A stretch of 64,000 bases of DNA. Origin: a virus. The first letter of the stretch is position 1; every line of letters begins with the position of its first letter. Where the stretch lies: IMG/VR virus record IMGVR_UViG_3300036770_003657, positions 1 to 64,000 of that record, one strand, 5' to 3'. Positions 20,589-27,761 of the stretch are shown here, one piece after another. The notes under the pieces were generated by a model. The model was not told the DNA's origin, did no database searches, and saw nothing but the letters and a program-made list of their open reading frames with translations. Both the position numbers and the translations under genes were made by a program.

Positions 20589-20915
20589 ATGAAGACAAAA
20601 CGAACAGCCCGTAAAGACAGCACGTTCATCATCTACGAAGTCGTTGCTAGCGACGGCAACAATTACATTGGACTTACTCGTAAGGGTACTACCACTGTAG
20701 CAAAGGCCGTTGCTGAACGATGGAGAAAGCATAAGAGTCGTGCTCGTAACGAACAGAGAGACTGGGCCCTATACACTCACTTACGCAACGGTGGACTGGA
20801 CATGGAGTGGGAACACAAGATCATAGCCATTGTTAGAGGTCGTGCTGAAGCATATGCACAAGAGCGCTGTGTTGTACGAGAACAACAACCCACACTGAAT
20901 ACACAATACAACTAA
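20589..20915 (+). CDS. GIY-YIG nuclease-like protein, 108 aa
   Basis: Residues 12-108 fit the GIY-YIG fold: FIIYEVV (GIY position degenerate), YIGLT (26-30), an R45/H48 pair in ERWRKHK, a central helix, and E92 in AYAQERCVV in the position of the catalytic glutamate, with PTLNTQ at the end. The family cleaves DNA; phage members include mobile endonucleases and repair-type nucleases. No extra DNA-binding domain is present. It has no Shine-Dalgarno and its ATG lies at the expected transcription start, so the mRNA is probably leaderless. Confidence 0.75.
   Translation: MKTKRTARKDSTFIIYEVVASDGNNYIGLTRKGTTTVAKAVAERWRKHKSRARNEQRDWALYTHLRNGGLDMEWEHKIIAIVRGRAEAYAQERCVVREQQPTLNTQYN
20870..20887. promoter_or_regulatory. 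Palindromic box inside the 3' end of the GIY-YIG gene
   Basis: TGTTGT-ACGAGA-ACAACA, perfect 6-bp arms; it ends 40 bases before the -35 at 20928, 26 bases further than the other promoter-linked copies. It may be coding coincidence. Confidence 0.4.
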
Positions 20916-20927
20916 TAACCCTACAGG

Positions 20928-20956
20928 TTGACAGGGTATTGGAACACTGCTATACT
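20928..20956 (+). promoter_or_regulatory. Early promoter, TTGACAGGGTATT variant
   Basis: TTGACA (20928-20933), 17-bp spacer, TATACT (20951-20956). Last promoter of the array. Confidence 0.85.
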
Positions 20957-20985
20957 GTTAACACTTAAACACAACGGAGCAACAA

Positions 20986-21321
20986 ATGAGCAAAGACACA
21001 TTAGACATTGTTAAACTTACTGTAGAAGTAGGCCTCAACGTAGCACACAAAGCGGCACAGGACTTCCTCGCTACACACGGGGACAGGGACGCTTGCGGCT
21101 TTGCTTGGGTTACTGTATACGAGAAGGGTAGTACTAAGCTTGGGCGTGCGCTACTCAAGTGTGGCTTCCGTAAGGAGTACGGGGGTGGACTTACTATGTG
21201 GAACCCCAGCGGCTTAGGCGTACAGAGCATCAACGTTAAAGAAGAAGGCGCTGAGGCTTTTGCTAAGTTTATTAGAGAACACTTGGGCGTTAAGGCCTAC
21301 GCACAGAGTAGAATGGATTGA
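20986..21321 (+). CDS. Hypothetical protein, 111 aa
   Basis: MSKDTLDIVKLTVEVGLNVA, then GDRDACGFAWVTVYEKGSTK and YGGGLTMWNPSGLGVQSINV: a compact alpha/beta domain conserved-looking across its length, of unknown function. ACGGAGCAACAA lies before the ATG; an intrinsic terminator follows. Confidence 0.7.
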   Translation: MSKDTLDIVKLTVEVGLNVAHKAAQDFLATHGDRDACGFAWVTVYEKGSTKLGRALLKCGFRKEYGGGLTMWNPSGLGVQSINVKEEGAEAFAKFIREHLGVKAYAQSRMD

Positions 21322-21340
21322 AAAGTTGAAACTCCTTTTG

Positions 21341-21375
21341 GTCCAGGTGGCTATACGGTCCCTGGACTTTTTTTT
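21341..21375 (+). terminator. Rho-independent terminator ending the early array
   Basis: Stem GTCCAGG (21341-21347)/CCTGGAC (21361-21367) followed by eight T. Placed just after the last gene of the promoter array. Confidence 0.85.
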
Positions 21376-21501
21376 GGCTCTGGTGGCATGGTGGTGGAGG
21401 CTTATAAAAATAAATTATATATTATATAGCGCTGCTGCTACAGAACCCATGGTGGCAGAAAAACCCCCTGAAAACTCTAAGTACTTCATATAAATTTTTC
21501 G

Positions 21502-21549
21502 TAGCGCAGAATTTTTTATGCTGTAGACCCGGTTCGGCTTCTGTGCTAT
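21502..21549 (+). other. Long imperfect hairpin in a 275-bp non-coding gap
   Basis: TAGCGCAGAA pairs with TTCTGTGCTA (ten pairs, one G-U), with a GC-rich loop region that can fold further. It lies in the gap 21322-21596, which has no gene, about 50 bases upstream of the next start codon. Possible RNA element or DNA site. Confidence 0.4.
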
Positions 21550-21596
21550 AAGTTTCTGTAATATTCTTGTAAATAAGGGTGAATAGGGGAGCGGCC

Positions 21597-21761
21597 ATGG
21601 ATTTAAACTATTACACTGCGCTAACACCAGAAGAAGTCAACCGTAAGTTAAATGAAGTCTTTGCCAAGGAAATAGTATGGCAGCGTGAGGAATTATTAAG
21701 ACAGCGGGCGTTAATAGATCAACAAACTGAACAAATAGTTAAACTATTATTAAGTAAGTAG
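21597..21761 (+). CDS. Coiled-coil-like small protein, 54 aa
   Basis: ATG after AGGGGAGCGGCC. Helical and charged (KEIVWQREELLRQRALIDQQ, then TEQIVKLLLSK), probably a short coiled coil. Convergent with hemF. Confidence 0.6.
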   Translation: MDLNYYTALTPEEVNRKLNEVFAKEIVWQREELLRQRALIDQQTEQIVKLLLSK

Positions 21762-21811
21762 TTAACCCAATAAATTCTTTTTACCGTAGTCGCTTCGCGA
21801 GGCCTTCGGCA

Positions 21812-22684
21812 TCATACGTAATTTTTAGGGATCAAGTTTCTAAGTAGTTCATCTTCAGGAGTACCGAAATCTGGTTCATAGTTGTATTGCCAACGTACTA
21901 AAGGTGGCATACTCATCAGTATACTTTCAGTACGACCATTGCTCTGTAGACCAAACAGTGTGCCTCTGTCATAGACCAAGTTAAATTCAACATATCTACC
22001 TCTGCGATAAAGTTGCCATTCTCTTTCCCGTTCACCGTAACTCATGTCTAATCTTTGACCAACAATAGGGGCATAGCCTTTCAAAAAAGCATGTCCAGTG
22101 GACTGTACTAACTTACTGCCTAGTTCACTATCAATGTCGTCAAAAAATATGCCACCTATGCCTCTAGCTTCGTTACGATGTTTAAGATGAAAATAATGAT
22201 CACACCATTGTTTATATTTAGGATAGAGGGTAGGATCTATAGGATCTAGTGCCTCTTTACAGGTCTTGTGCCAGTGTACAGCATCTTGTTCATAGTAGTA
22301 ATATGGTGTTAGATCCATGCCACCACCGTACCAACTAGTGCCATCTTCTGTTGTAAACATACGTACATTAGCATGTACAGTGGGAATGTATGGATTACGT
22401 GGGTGTATGACCAAACTCACTCCCATAGCCTCCCAGTGTTGATTGGGGTCAATGGTCCTATGTGCTGTAGCACTTTCTGGTAGTCTAGTTCCCTTAACAT
22501 GGCTAAAGTTAACGCCACCACGTTCGAAAACATTACCGTTTTCTATCAATATACTAGTGCCACCACCACCTTCTGGTCTACGCCAACTATCTGACTTAAA
22601 GGGTCTTCCATCAATGTTTTCCAACCCTTCTACTATTGTTGTTTGTAAGTTTTTAAAAAATTCTAGTGCTTGATCTTTTAACAT
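21812..22684 (-). CDS. hemF: Oxygen-dependent coproporphyrinogen III oxidase
   Basis: 290 residues, full family length. HemF converts coproporphyrinogen III to protoporphyrinogen IX using O2, two steps before heme. Signature blocks are present: [56 protein letters not shown] and [16 protein letters not shown]. Nothing appears truncated. It lies on the minus strand, convergent to the early genes, 13 kb from hemB. Together the two supply an early and a late step of the same pathway, implying that heme supply matters in an aerobic host. Probably host-derived. Confidence 0.95.
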   Translation of the reverse strand: MLKDQALEFFKNLQTTIVEGLENIDGRPFKSDSWRRPEGGGGTSILIENGNVFERGGVNFSHVKGTRLPESATAHRTIDPNQHWEAMGVSLVIHPRNPYIPTVHANVRMFTTEDGTSWYGGGMDLTPYYYYEQDAVHWHKTCKEALDPIDPTLYPKYKQWCDHYFHLKHRNEARGIGGIFFDDIDSELGSKLVQSTGHAFLKGYAPIVGQRLDMSYGEREREWQLYRRGRYVEFNLVYDRGTLFGLQSNGRTESILMSMPPLVRWQYNYEPDFGTPEDELLRNLIPKNYV

Positions 22685-22690
22685 AGTCAG

Positions 22691-22942
22691 CTATTTAGTA
22701 TAGCCTCTACGTGTCCATTGTGACTTTTTATTTTTTTCCCAGTATTCTTTGTACAGGTTCATGTCTCCCTTGAAGTGTTCTTCAACGAATAAATCGCTAA
22801 TATCCAAGCATCGCATAACATCTTTAGGTTCAAGTTGTCCTTTCATATAGGCTGTGTCACAGTCCCAATAAAGTTGTTCAAGGTCGTATTTTGGCACAGG
22901 TGAAACCTGTAGTTGTGTGGCTATTAAAAATTCTAATATCAT
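22691..22942 (-). CDS. Small protein with hydrophobic N-terminus, 83 aa
   Basis: ATG preceded by TAGGAGCGTTG. The first 15 residues are hydrophobic (MILEFLIATQLQVSP), then an acidic helical region with two cysteines (DCDTAYMKGQ, RCLDISD). Could be exported or membrane-anchored. Directly upstream of hemF and perhaps co-transcribed. Confidence 0.6.
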   Translation of the reverse strand: MILEFLIATQLQVSPVPKYDLEQLYWDCDTAYMKGQLEPKDVMRCLDISDLFVEEHFKGDMNLYKEYWEKNKKSQWTRRGYTK

Positions 22943-22964
22943 CAACGCTCCTAGTAAATAAAGT

Positions 22965-23234
22965 ATGAGTACATTTGATGATTTTGATATTGGTAGTAAT
23001 ATTAACAGTGCTGTAATTAAGAGTTACAGTACTGACCTACGTAATCCAGGGAATTTCCTACACACTACCTGTGCTCTGCCTGCCATATATTATGATTTTG
23101 AGGCACAGCGTCGTCACAGTGATAAGTTAAAGATCAATCGTCCCACATTTCGCGAAAGCGGCCCTGGCTATGTATCACCGTCCACGCCACCTCAGCAAGA
23201 AAGTCAAAGTGACGAATCATCAACTCTAGATTAG
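22965..23234 (+). CDS. Hypothetical protein, 89 aa
   Basis: MSTFDDFDIGSNINSAVIKS start and a Ser/Pro/Gln-rich end (SPSTPPQQESQSDESSTLD). Its last 101 bases overlap a minus-strand gene in antiparallel orientation, so one of the two may be spurious or shorter. No strong ribosome site. Confidence 0.5.
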   Translation: MSTFDDFDIGSNINSAVIKSYSTDLRNPGNFLHTTCALPAIYYDFEAQRRHSDKLKINRPTFRESGPGYVSPSTPPQQESQSDESSTLD

Positions 23235-23562
23235 TGTCTGGGCCTGTATGTTGTAATAATCTTGTATAGCAGCCTTGTCCTAAGTCTGTATAATAGCTGG
23301 CACTAATGCCTCTGCGTTCTCCAAGTTGTGGGAATACGGCACGAGTAAACCAGCAAGTGTCACCAAGCCATTTTAGAGTAGATGGTGTTCGTGCTGTGAG
23401 ATATTGTTCAGCATAGCTGGGTTCAGGTTGCCAAGGATTTTTATCTACTTTGTTCACCAAAATAGAAACCATTGAGTCTTGTAAACTCTTTGGGATCCGC
23501 CAACCCTGCCTATCTAGGGTTTCAGTAAACAGATCAGAGAAGGCTAGTTCTAGACCTTTCAA
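23134..23562 (-). CDS. Hypothetical protein, 142 aa
   Basis: TTG start at the end of the region, MKGLELAFSDLFTETLDRQG, with a Trp-rich body (STLKWLGDTCWFTRAVFPQL, EVAWTVIHSQGRF). Composition looks like a real globular protein; no family recognised. Its C-terminal 34 codons are antisense to the gene at 22965-23234. Confidence 0.6.
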   Translation of the reverse strand: MKGLELAFSDLFTETLDRQGWRIPKSLQDSMVSILVNKVDKNPWQPEPSYAEQYLTARTPSTLKWLGDTCWFTRAVFPQLGERRGISASYYTDLGQGCYTRLLQHTGPDTNLELMIRHFDFLAEVAWTVIHSQGRFREMWDD

Positions 23563-23598
23563 TATATTGCTCTATTCATTTGTATTTATTGATAAGTA

Positions 23599-23607
23599 TG
23601 CTATAAT
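23599..23607 (+). promoter_or_regulatory. Extended -10 promoter
   Basis: TGCTATAAT (TG-N-TATAAT) at 23599-23607 with no good -35; AAGGGAG follows before the ATG at 23628. Confidence 0.55.
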
Positions 23608-23627
23608 AGCAGATAAGGGAGAATTCT

Positions 23628-23855
23628 ATGAATAAAAATCTAATTACTGAACAATATAATACAGAATCTACTCCTAATAGTAATAACAGCCCTTTGAGCA
23701 CAGGCAGTGATCTTGTGGCCAAGAACCCACAGGACTATGACCTAGTGCGTGTCCTACAGCGCCAAATACAGCAACTTACCCAGGAAATACGTAAACTACA
23801 CAATCGTCATCGTGAACTACACAGTGAGATCGAAAGACTCAAAAGTAGGCAATAA
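23628..23855 (+). CDS. Coiled-coil protein, 75 aa
   Basis: Polar Asn/Ser/Thr-rich first 30 residues, then a heptad-rich coiled coil (VRVLQRQIQQLTQEIRKLHN, RHRELHSEIERLK). Preceded by AAGGGAGAA. Heads the operon that contains the cyclase. Confidence 0.65.
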   Translation: MNKNLITEQYNTESTPNSNNSPLSTGSDLVAKNPQDYDLVRVLQRQIQQLTQEIRKLHNRHRELHSEIERLKSRQ

Positions 23856-23862
23856 ATACTAT

Positions 23863-24294
23863 ATGATATTCAATTTATATGCTGTATTAAAATGGTTTGA
23901 GCGCACTTGGCGATTTTGGGTAGCTTTAGTATTTGTGTTCAATGTGGCCTATATCATACATAATTATAGATTAGCCACAGTTCCAGTACCAGTTCAGCCA
24001 CAGATCATTGAACCAGTGGAGGATAAACAAGACCAATTAGACATGTTGATTAAACGCATTGATGCATTGGAAAAGCGTATTGAAGACCAGCAAAAAGTTA
24101 TCTCATGGTATGACACCTATAAGCAAGCCAATGAAACTAATTTCAAACGATTGGACAAGAATCAGCAAAATCAAATTGATGTTCTCAAACGCATGTGTGA
24201 ATACATATGGGTAATCACCATAGATAAGAAAATTGTTCCTAGACAGTGTTATCCAGAGTATAACTGGCGTAGGGAAGAAATACGTGGAAACTAA
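23863..24294 (+). CDS. Membrane-anchored coiled-coil protein (i-spanin-like architecture), 143 aa
   Basis: One transmembrane helix near residues 16-36 (FWVALVFVFNVAYIIHNY), a proline-rich linker, then a coiled coil (KQDQLDMLIKRIDALEKRIE) and a short C-terminal domain with two cysteines. Short cytoplasmic N-terminus, one TM helix and a periplasmic coiled coil is the layout of inner-membrane spanins, but no partner o-spanin is evident. Alternatively it is a scaffold for the following cyclase, whose GTG start it overlaps. Confidence 0.6.
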   Translation: MIFNLYAVLKWFERTWRFWVALVFVFNVAYIIHNYRLATVPVPVQPQIIEPVEDKQDQLDMLIKRIDALEKRIEDQQKVISWYDTYKQANETNFKRLDKNQQNQIDVLKRMCEYIWVITIDKKIVPRQCYPEYNWRREEIRGN

Positions 24295-25513
24295 ATTAGC
24301 CACTATAGTATGCAGTGATGTAATTGGTTATAGCACATTGATGCAGAGAGATGAAGCAGGAACATTGGCCAAGTTAGATGCTTGCCGTGCTGTAATTGAT
24401 CCCTTAATAGACTCAAGTAAAGGGCGTCTATTTAATACAGGAGGAGACAGTGTACTCATTGAGTTTGCCAGCGCAGTTGATGCTGTTCGCTTTGGTATAG
24501 AAATGCAGGCACGTATTCGTAAACTTAATAATGGTATGCGTTGGCGTATAGGCATGCACATGGGTGAAGTATGGATATATGGTACCAACCTAATGGGTGA
24601 TGCCGTTAACTTAGCCGCCCGTACAGAAAGCCTTGCTGATCTGGGTGGTGTCACTATGACTGATGCTGTGTATAGGCTAGTCAGTCCAAAAATTAAGGAT
24701 CATAAGTTTATAAGCCGTGGAGTACAAGAGTTTAAAAATGTAGATCCCATGGAAATATTCAGTGTGGAAATTGAGGGCAGTGAGCCCAATCCTAATCTCA
24801 GTAAGAGTAAGAAAAAGGTTGAATTATCTAACACTAAATCACATGCCGAGTTGATCAGTGCTGTAGTAAATGATCAAGCAGCCCGTAATCGTACACTCAA
24901 CGATGCTATCTCATTTAAACATGACGGTAAGTATGGTCCAGCCACACGTATCATGATGTGGCGTGTTGGCAAACAGGACAAGCAGGCATTAGATGAATTA
25001 ATTAACATGGTGCAAAAGGATCTAGTACCAAAAGAACTAGAACCCTATGTATTTGCAGTGTTTAGAGAGTTTTGCACCAAGATTGACAGTGAAACAGCCA
25101 TACGCATAGTAGACCTAGTACAAGATCAAAGTCGTAGTTTAGCCATGCAGTTTCTAAGGCAAGCAGCCAAGGTAAATGAACAGGCCAGTTATCGTTTGGC
25201 CATGATGGTGTTCAACGATCCTAACAGCAGTGACAGCGAAATAGACAGTATCTTAGGTGATCTTAGAGAAAGTGCCATGAAACGAAAGGTTCCAGCAATG
25301 ATAAGTCTTGGACAATATTATACACAGATAGGTGATAAGAAAAATGCGTTTCGTTGGCTCTATACTGCCCGTGCTGAACATAATACTGAAGCACAGAAAT
25401 TATTAGAAGATTTAATTAAGACAATAAGTAAGAGTGAATTTAATAATTTCAAGACTGACGCAGATGCTCTAGTTGATGAAATTAAATTCATTGATAACAA
25501 CAGAATGAAATGA
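24284..25513 (+). CDS. Class III adenylate/guanylate cyclase with TPR/Sel1-like C-terminal region, 409 aa
   Basis: The GTG at 24284 is chosen because AGGGAAGAA precedes it and the cyclase fold begins at once. Catalytic domain residues 1-165: metal aspartates D12 (CSDVIGYS) and D55 (NTGGDSVLIEF), and the transition-state Asn/Arg pair in GDAVNLAARTE. The substrate is ATP or GTP; the GRLFNTGGDS type resembles alphaproteobacterial cyclases usually annotated as adenylate cyclases. After a linker, about 200 helical residues look like TPR or Sel1-like repeats (SLGQYYTQIGDKKNAFRWLY). No transmembrane segment, so cytoplasmic. It would produce a cyclic nucleotide during infection. Coupled to the genes before and after. 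Confidence 0.88.
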   Translation: METKLATIVCSDVIGYSTLMQRDEAGTLAKLDACRAVIDPLIDSSKGRLFNTGGDSVLIEFASAVDAVRFGIEMQARIRKLNNGMRWRIGMHMGEVWIYGTNLMGDAVNLAARTESLADLGGVTMTDAVYRLVSPKIKDHKFISRGVQEFKNVDPMEIFSVEIEGSEPNPNLSKSKKKVELSNTKSHAELISAVVNDQAARNRTLNDAISFKHDGKYGPATRIMMWRVGKQDKQALDELINMVQKDLVPKELEPYVFAVFREFCTKIDSETAIRIVDLVQDQSRSLAMQFLRQAAKVNEQASYRLAMMVFNDPNSSDSEIDSILGDLRESAMKRKVPAMISLGQYYTQIGDKKNAFRWLYTARAEHNTEAQKLLEDLIKTISKSEFNNFKTDADALVDEIKFIDNNRMK

Positions 25514-25725
25514 TAGTTATATATAGCATATATTTTGTTTTTCTAGTTTACGGACTAGTTCTTTTTATTACAGGATTTGCCACACTACCCAAAGAGGTAA
25601 GACAAAGCCTTAACCCTGCTGAGATTGAACAATTTGATAATGAAATGACTCAAAGACAAATAGTAGGAATTCTATTACTATTTGTTCCCGTTTTCAGTTT
25701 TATTTGGTGGTTGATTATTAATTAA
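25510..25725 (+). CDS. Two-TM small membrane protein, 71 aa
   Basis: ATGA-coupled to the cyclase. Helices at residues 2-22 (VIYSIYFVFLVYGLVLFITG) and 50-69 (IVGILLLFVPVFSFIWWLII) with a polar loop: holin-like in size and topology, but not assignable. Overlaps the convergent minus-strand gene by 48 bases. Confidence 0.6.
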   Translation: MIVIYSIYFVFLVYGLVLFITGFATLPKEVRQSLNPAEIEQFDNEMTQRQIVGILLLFVPVFSFIWWLIIN

Positions 25726-25995
25726 GTCATCAAACTGTTCAGTTTCTTTTTCAATACGTTCACCTCTAAGTTCCATAACAGTTTCAACTTTTTGATTTAA
25801 TCTAATTAAGTCGTTGTCTAACATGCGTACACGATCAATTAGTTCAAGTAGAGTGTCATTGGCTTGACCTATAACTGGTTTAATTTCTTTAGTAACCCAA
25901 TTCCAAATATACCATATCAATGCGCCCAAGCAGCCACTAAACACTATGGGAAATCCATATTTATTGATAAAAGTGACTATGTCGTTTGGGTTCAC
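25678..25995 (-). CDS. N-terminally anchored membrane protein, 105 aa
   Basis: TM helix at residues 14-34 (FPIVFSGCLGALIWYIWNW), then a coiled coil (LIDRVRMLDNDLIRLNQKVE) and a polar tail (DDLINNQPPNKTENGNK). Same architecture as the next gene; perhaps a holin or membrane tether of a replication or lysis complex. Confidence 0.65.
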   Translation of the reverse strand: MNPNDIVTFINKYGFPIVFSGCLGALIWYIWNWVTKEIKPVIGQANDTLLELIDRVRMLDNDLIRLNQKVETVMELRGERIEKETEQFDDLINNQPPNKTENGNK

Positions 25996-26279
25996 TAGTC
26001 TTTTCTCTTATCTTTTATTTCTGATCTACTTAAACGATCATAGTCAGGTTTTAGACCAAGAGCAGTACTTACTTTAACATCAATCTGTATAAGTTGACTG
26101 GTCATAGTGTATACCCTATGATCTAGCCTTTTGATAGTGTTACCCATGCCAGTAATGCTACTAGTCACACCTGCTAGGATAAACTTAATTGTAAGATAGA
26201 CAAAATAAAAGGCCACAATACTGGCAGCAATAGGGCTACCTATTTCCAATAATTGTGTAATTAAACCGATCTCGTCCAT
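25995..26279 (-). CDS. Membrane protein, 94 aa
   Basis: Hydrophobic region residues 15-36 (PIAASIVAFYFVYLTIKFIL), followed by a helical tail (NTIKRLDHRVYTMTSQLIQI). Paired with the previous gene with a shared base at the junction. Membrane role of unknown type. Confidence 0.65.
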   Translation of the reverse strand: MDEIGLITQLLEIGSPIAASIVAFYFVYLTIKFILAGVTSSITGMGNTIKRLDHRVYTMTSQLIQIDVKVSTALGLKPDYDRLSRSEIKDKRKD

Positions 26280-26317
26280 ATTGTATTTACGGACAAAATC
26301 GGTAGTATTAAGTGCTA

Positions 26318-27727
26318 TTAGATATCTTCAGTGTTTAAATTATTCAGCAAGTCACGTAGTTTAGTATTTGATACTTGAACTTGTGAATTTTTAACACTAA
26401 TACCTTGAGTTGGGTCATCTCTTTGTGCCATACTGCGCTGTCTAATATTATCTAGTACAGCCTGTCCACCTTTATATTCAGGAACTTCTCCATCTTCAAG
26501 ATCTCTAATTCTCAAGGTATCAATATCAAATTCTAAGTCAATGTTTTGTCCTACGCCGCTTGAGCTACGTGTCTTAAGTAGCTGTATTTGATAGCGTCCT
26601 TTCTCTCTCCAACTACGACTAGTAAAGATACCAAATACATTATCAGCAGTTTGAATTTTACTAAGTCCACCACTAATATGACTATGATCAAAGCTGATTT
26701 CTTCTACTGCGCTTCTATTCAATTGTGCCGCAGTGACCAGTATAACGTTCTTTTCTACTGCTAAATTTCTAAGTTCTTCGGATACGAACTTATCTTTAAT
26801 AAACAAGTTTTCAGCACTAATCTTACGACTAATTGGCATCAACAAGTCCAAATAATCTACTAATAATATATCAATACGTTTGCCAGTCTTAACTTCATAT
26901 TCTTTCATAAAACTTCGTATGTCATTTGTTGTTTTACCACTGGGCATATATTTTATTTGGAACTGCCCACTCTTTTTACCCATGACACGAACTTTCATTT
27001 CAATGTCATCAATTTGTTTAAAAATTTCTCTAGTAGGTATATCAGTAATCATACTATCAATACGCATACTAACAAGTTCTTCAGCAAGCTCTAATGTTAA
27101 GTATACTACATTAAGTCCAGCAAGGCTCCAATTTAATCCTAGATTAGCTAGGAATAAACTTTTACCAGCACCACTACCACCAGCAAAAATATTAAGCTCA
27201 CCTCTGTTAAATCCGCCAAACAATTTTTGATCTAGAGCACGCCAACCTGTACTAATTTGTCCGTTTTTATCTTTAATACGCATTAACCTACTACGTGGAT
27301 CTTCATAGTAGTTTGTACCCATATCCTTTTGTAGACCAATCTGTACTGCCTTCTTAATTAAATCTTCTACTGGTCCATATTCACCTTGTTCAAGCAAATC
27401 AGCACTGGCTAGGATGGCACGTTCAAGACCTTTGTGTTTAATAAAAGTTTCAAAGTCTTGTAATAGCCAATCATAATGTTCCTCACGTAAGTCGGTTGGT
27501 TTGATAAAGTCACTCTTGGTGGCAGCATTTACAATTTCATATGTAGGTAGTATGTTGTGTTCTATAACATAGTCATTAATAAATTTTGCTGTAGTTTGTA
27601 GTCGTCTATCAAATAGTTCATGATCAAAGATACTTTGACATCTTACAAATGTTTCAGCATCACTGAGCATGAGCTCAAGATAAAGTTTTTGTATATCATA
27701 TCCATAGTCTGCGTTTTGTTTTGTCAT
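26318..27727 (-). CDS. DnaB-family replicative helicase (T4 gp41-like)
   Basis: 469 residues. N-terminal helical domain (1-140), then a RecA-like ATPase core: Walker A GGSGAGKS at 183-190, Walker B LLVDYLD at 288-294, and the DnaB-type TAAQLNRSA and later GRYQIQLLKTRSSSGVG segments. It unwinds DNA at the replication fork 5' to 3' and partners with the primase encoded two genes upstream. A TTGAAA-17-TATAAT promoter lies just before it. Length and order match T4-like phages. Confidence 0.93.
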   Translation of the reverse strand: MTKQNADYGYDIQKLYLELMLSDAETFVRCQSIFDHELFDRRLQTTAKFINDYVIEHNILPTYEIVNAATKSDFIKPTDLREEHYDWLLQDFETFIKHKGLERAILASADLLEQGEYGPVEDLIKKAVQIGLQKDMGTNYYEDPRSRLMRIKDKNGQISTGWRALDQKLFGGFNRGELNIFAGGSGAGKSLFLANLGLNWSLAGLNVVYLTLELAEELVSMRIDSMITDIPTREIFKQIDDIEMKVRVMGKKSGQFQIKYMPSGKTTNDIRSFMKEYEVKTGKRIDILLVDYLDLLMPISRKISAENLFIKDKFVSEELRNLAVEKNVILVTAAQLNRSAVEEISFDHSHISGGLSKIQTADNVFGIFTSRSWREKGRYQIQLLKTRSSSGVGQNIDLEFDIDTLRIRDLEDGEVPEYKGGQAVLDNIRQRSMAQRDDPTQGISVKNSQVQVSNTKLRDLLNNLNTEDI

Positions 27728-27732
27728 AATAT

Positions 27733-27761
27733 ATTATACACTCTTTAGGTTTTAATTTCAA
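27733..27761 (-). promoter_or_regulatory. Sigma70-type promoter of the helicase gene
   Basis: On the minus strand, TTGAAA (27761-27756), 17-bp spacer, TATAAT (27738-27733), inside the 3' end of the carbamoyltransferase-like gene. Confidence 0.65.

Noticed and set aside
21770-21812. Bidirectional terminator between the coiled-coil gene and hemF
   Set aside because: Only 3-4-bp stems with TTC loops are present; too weak to call.
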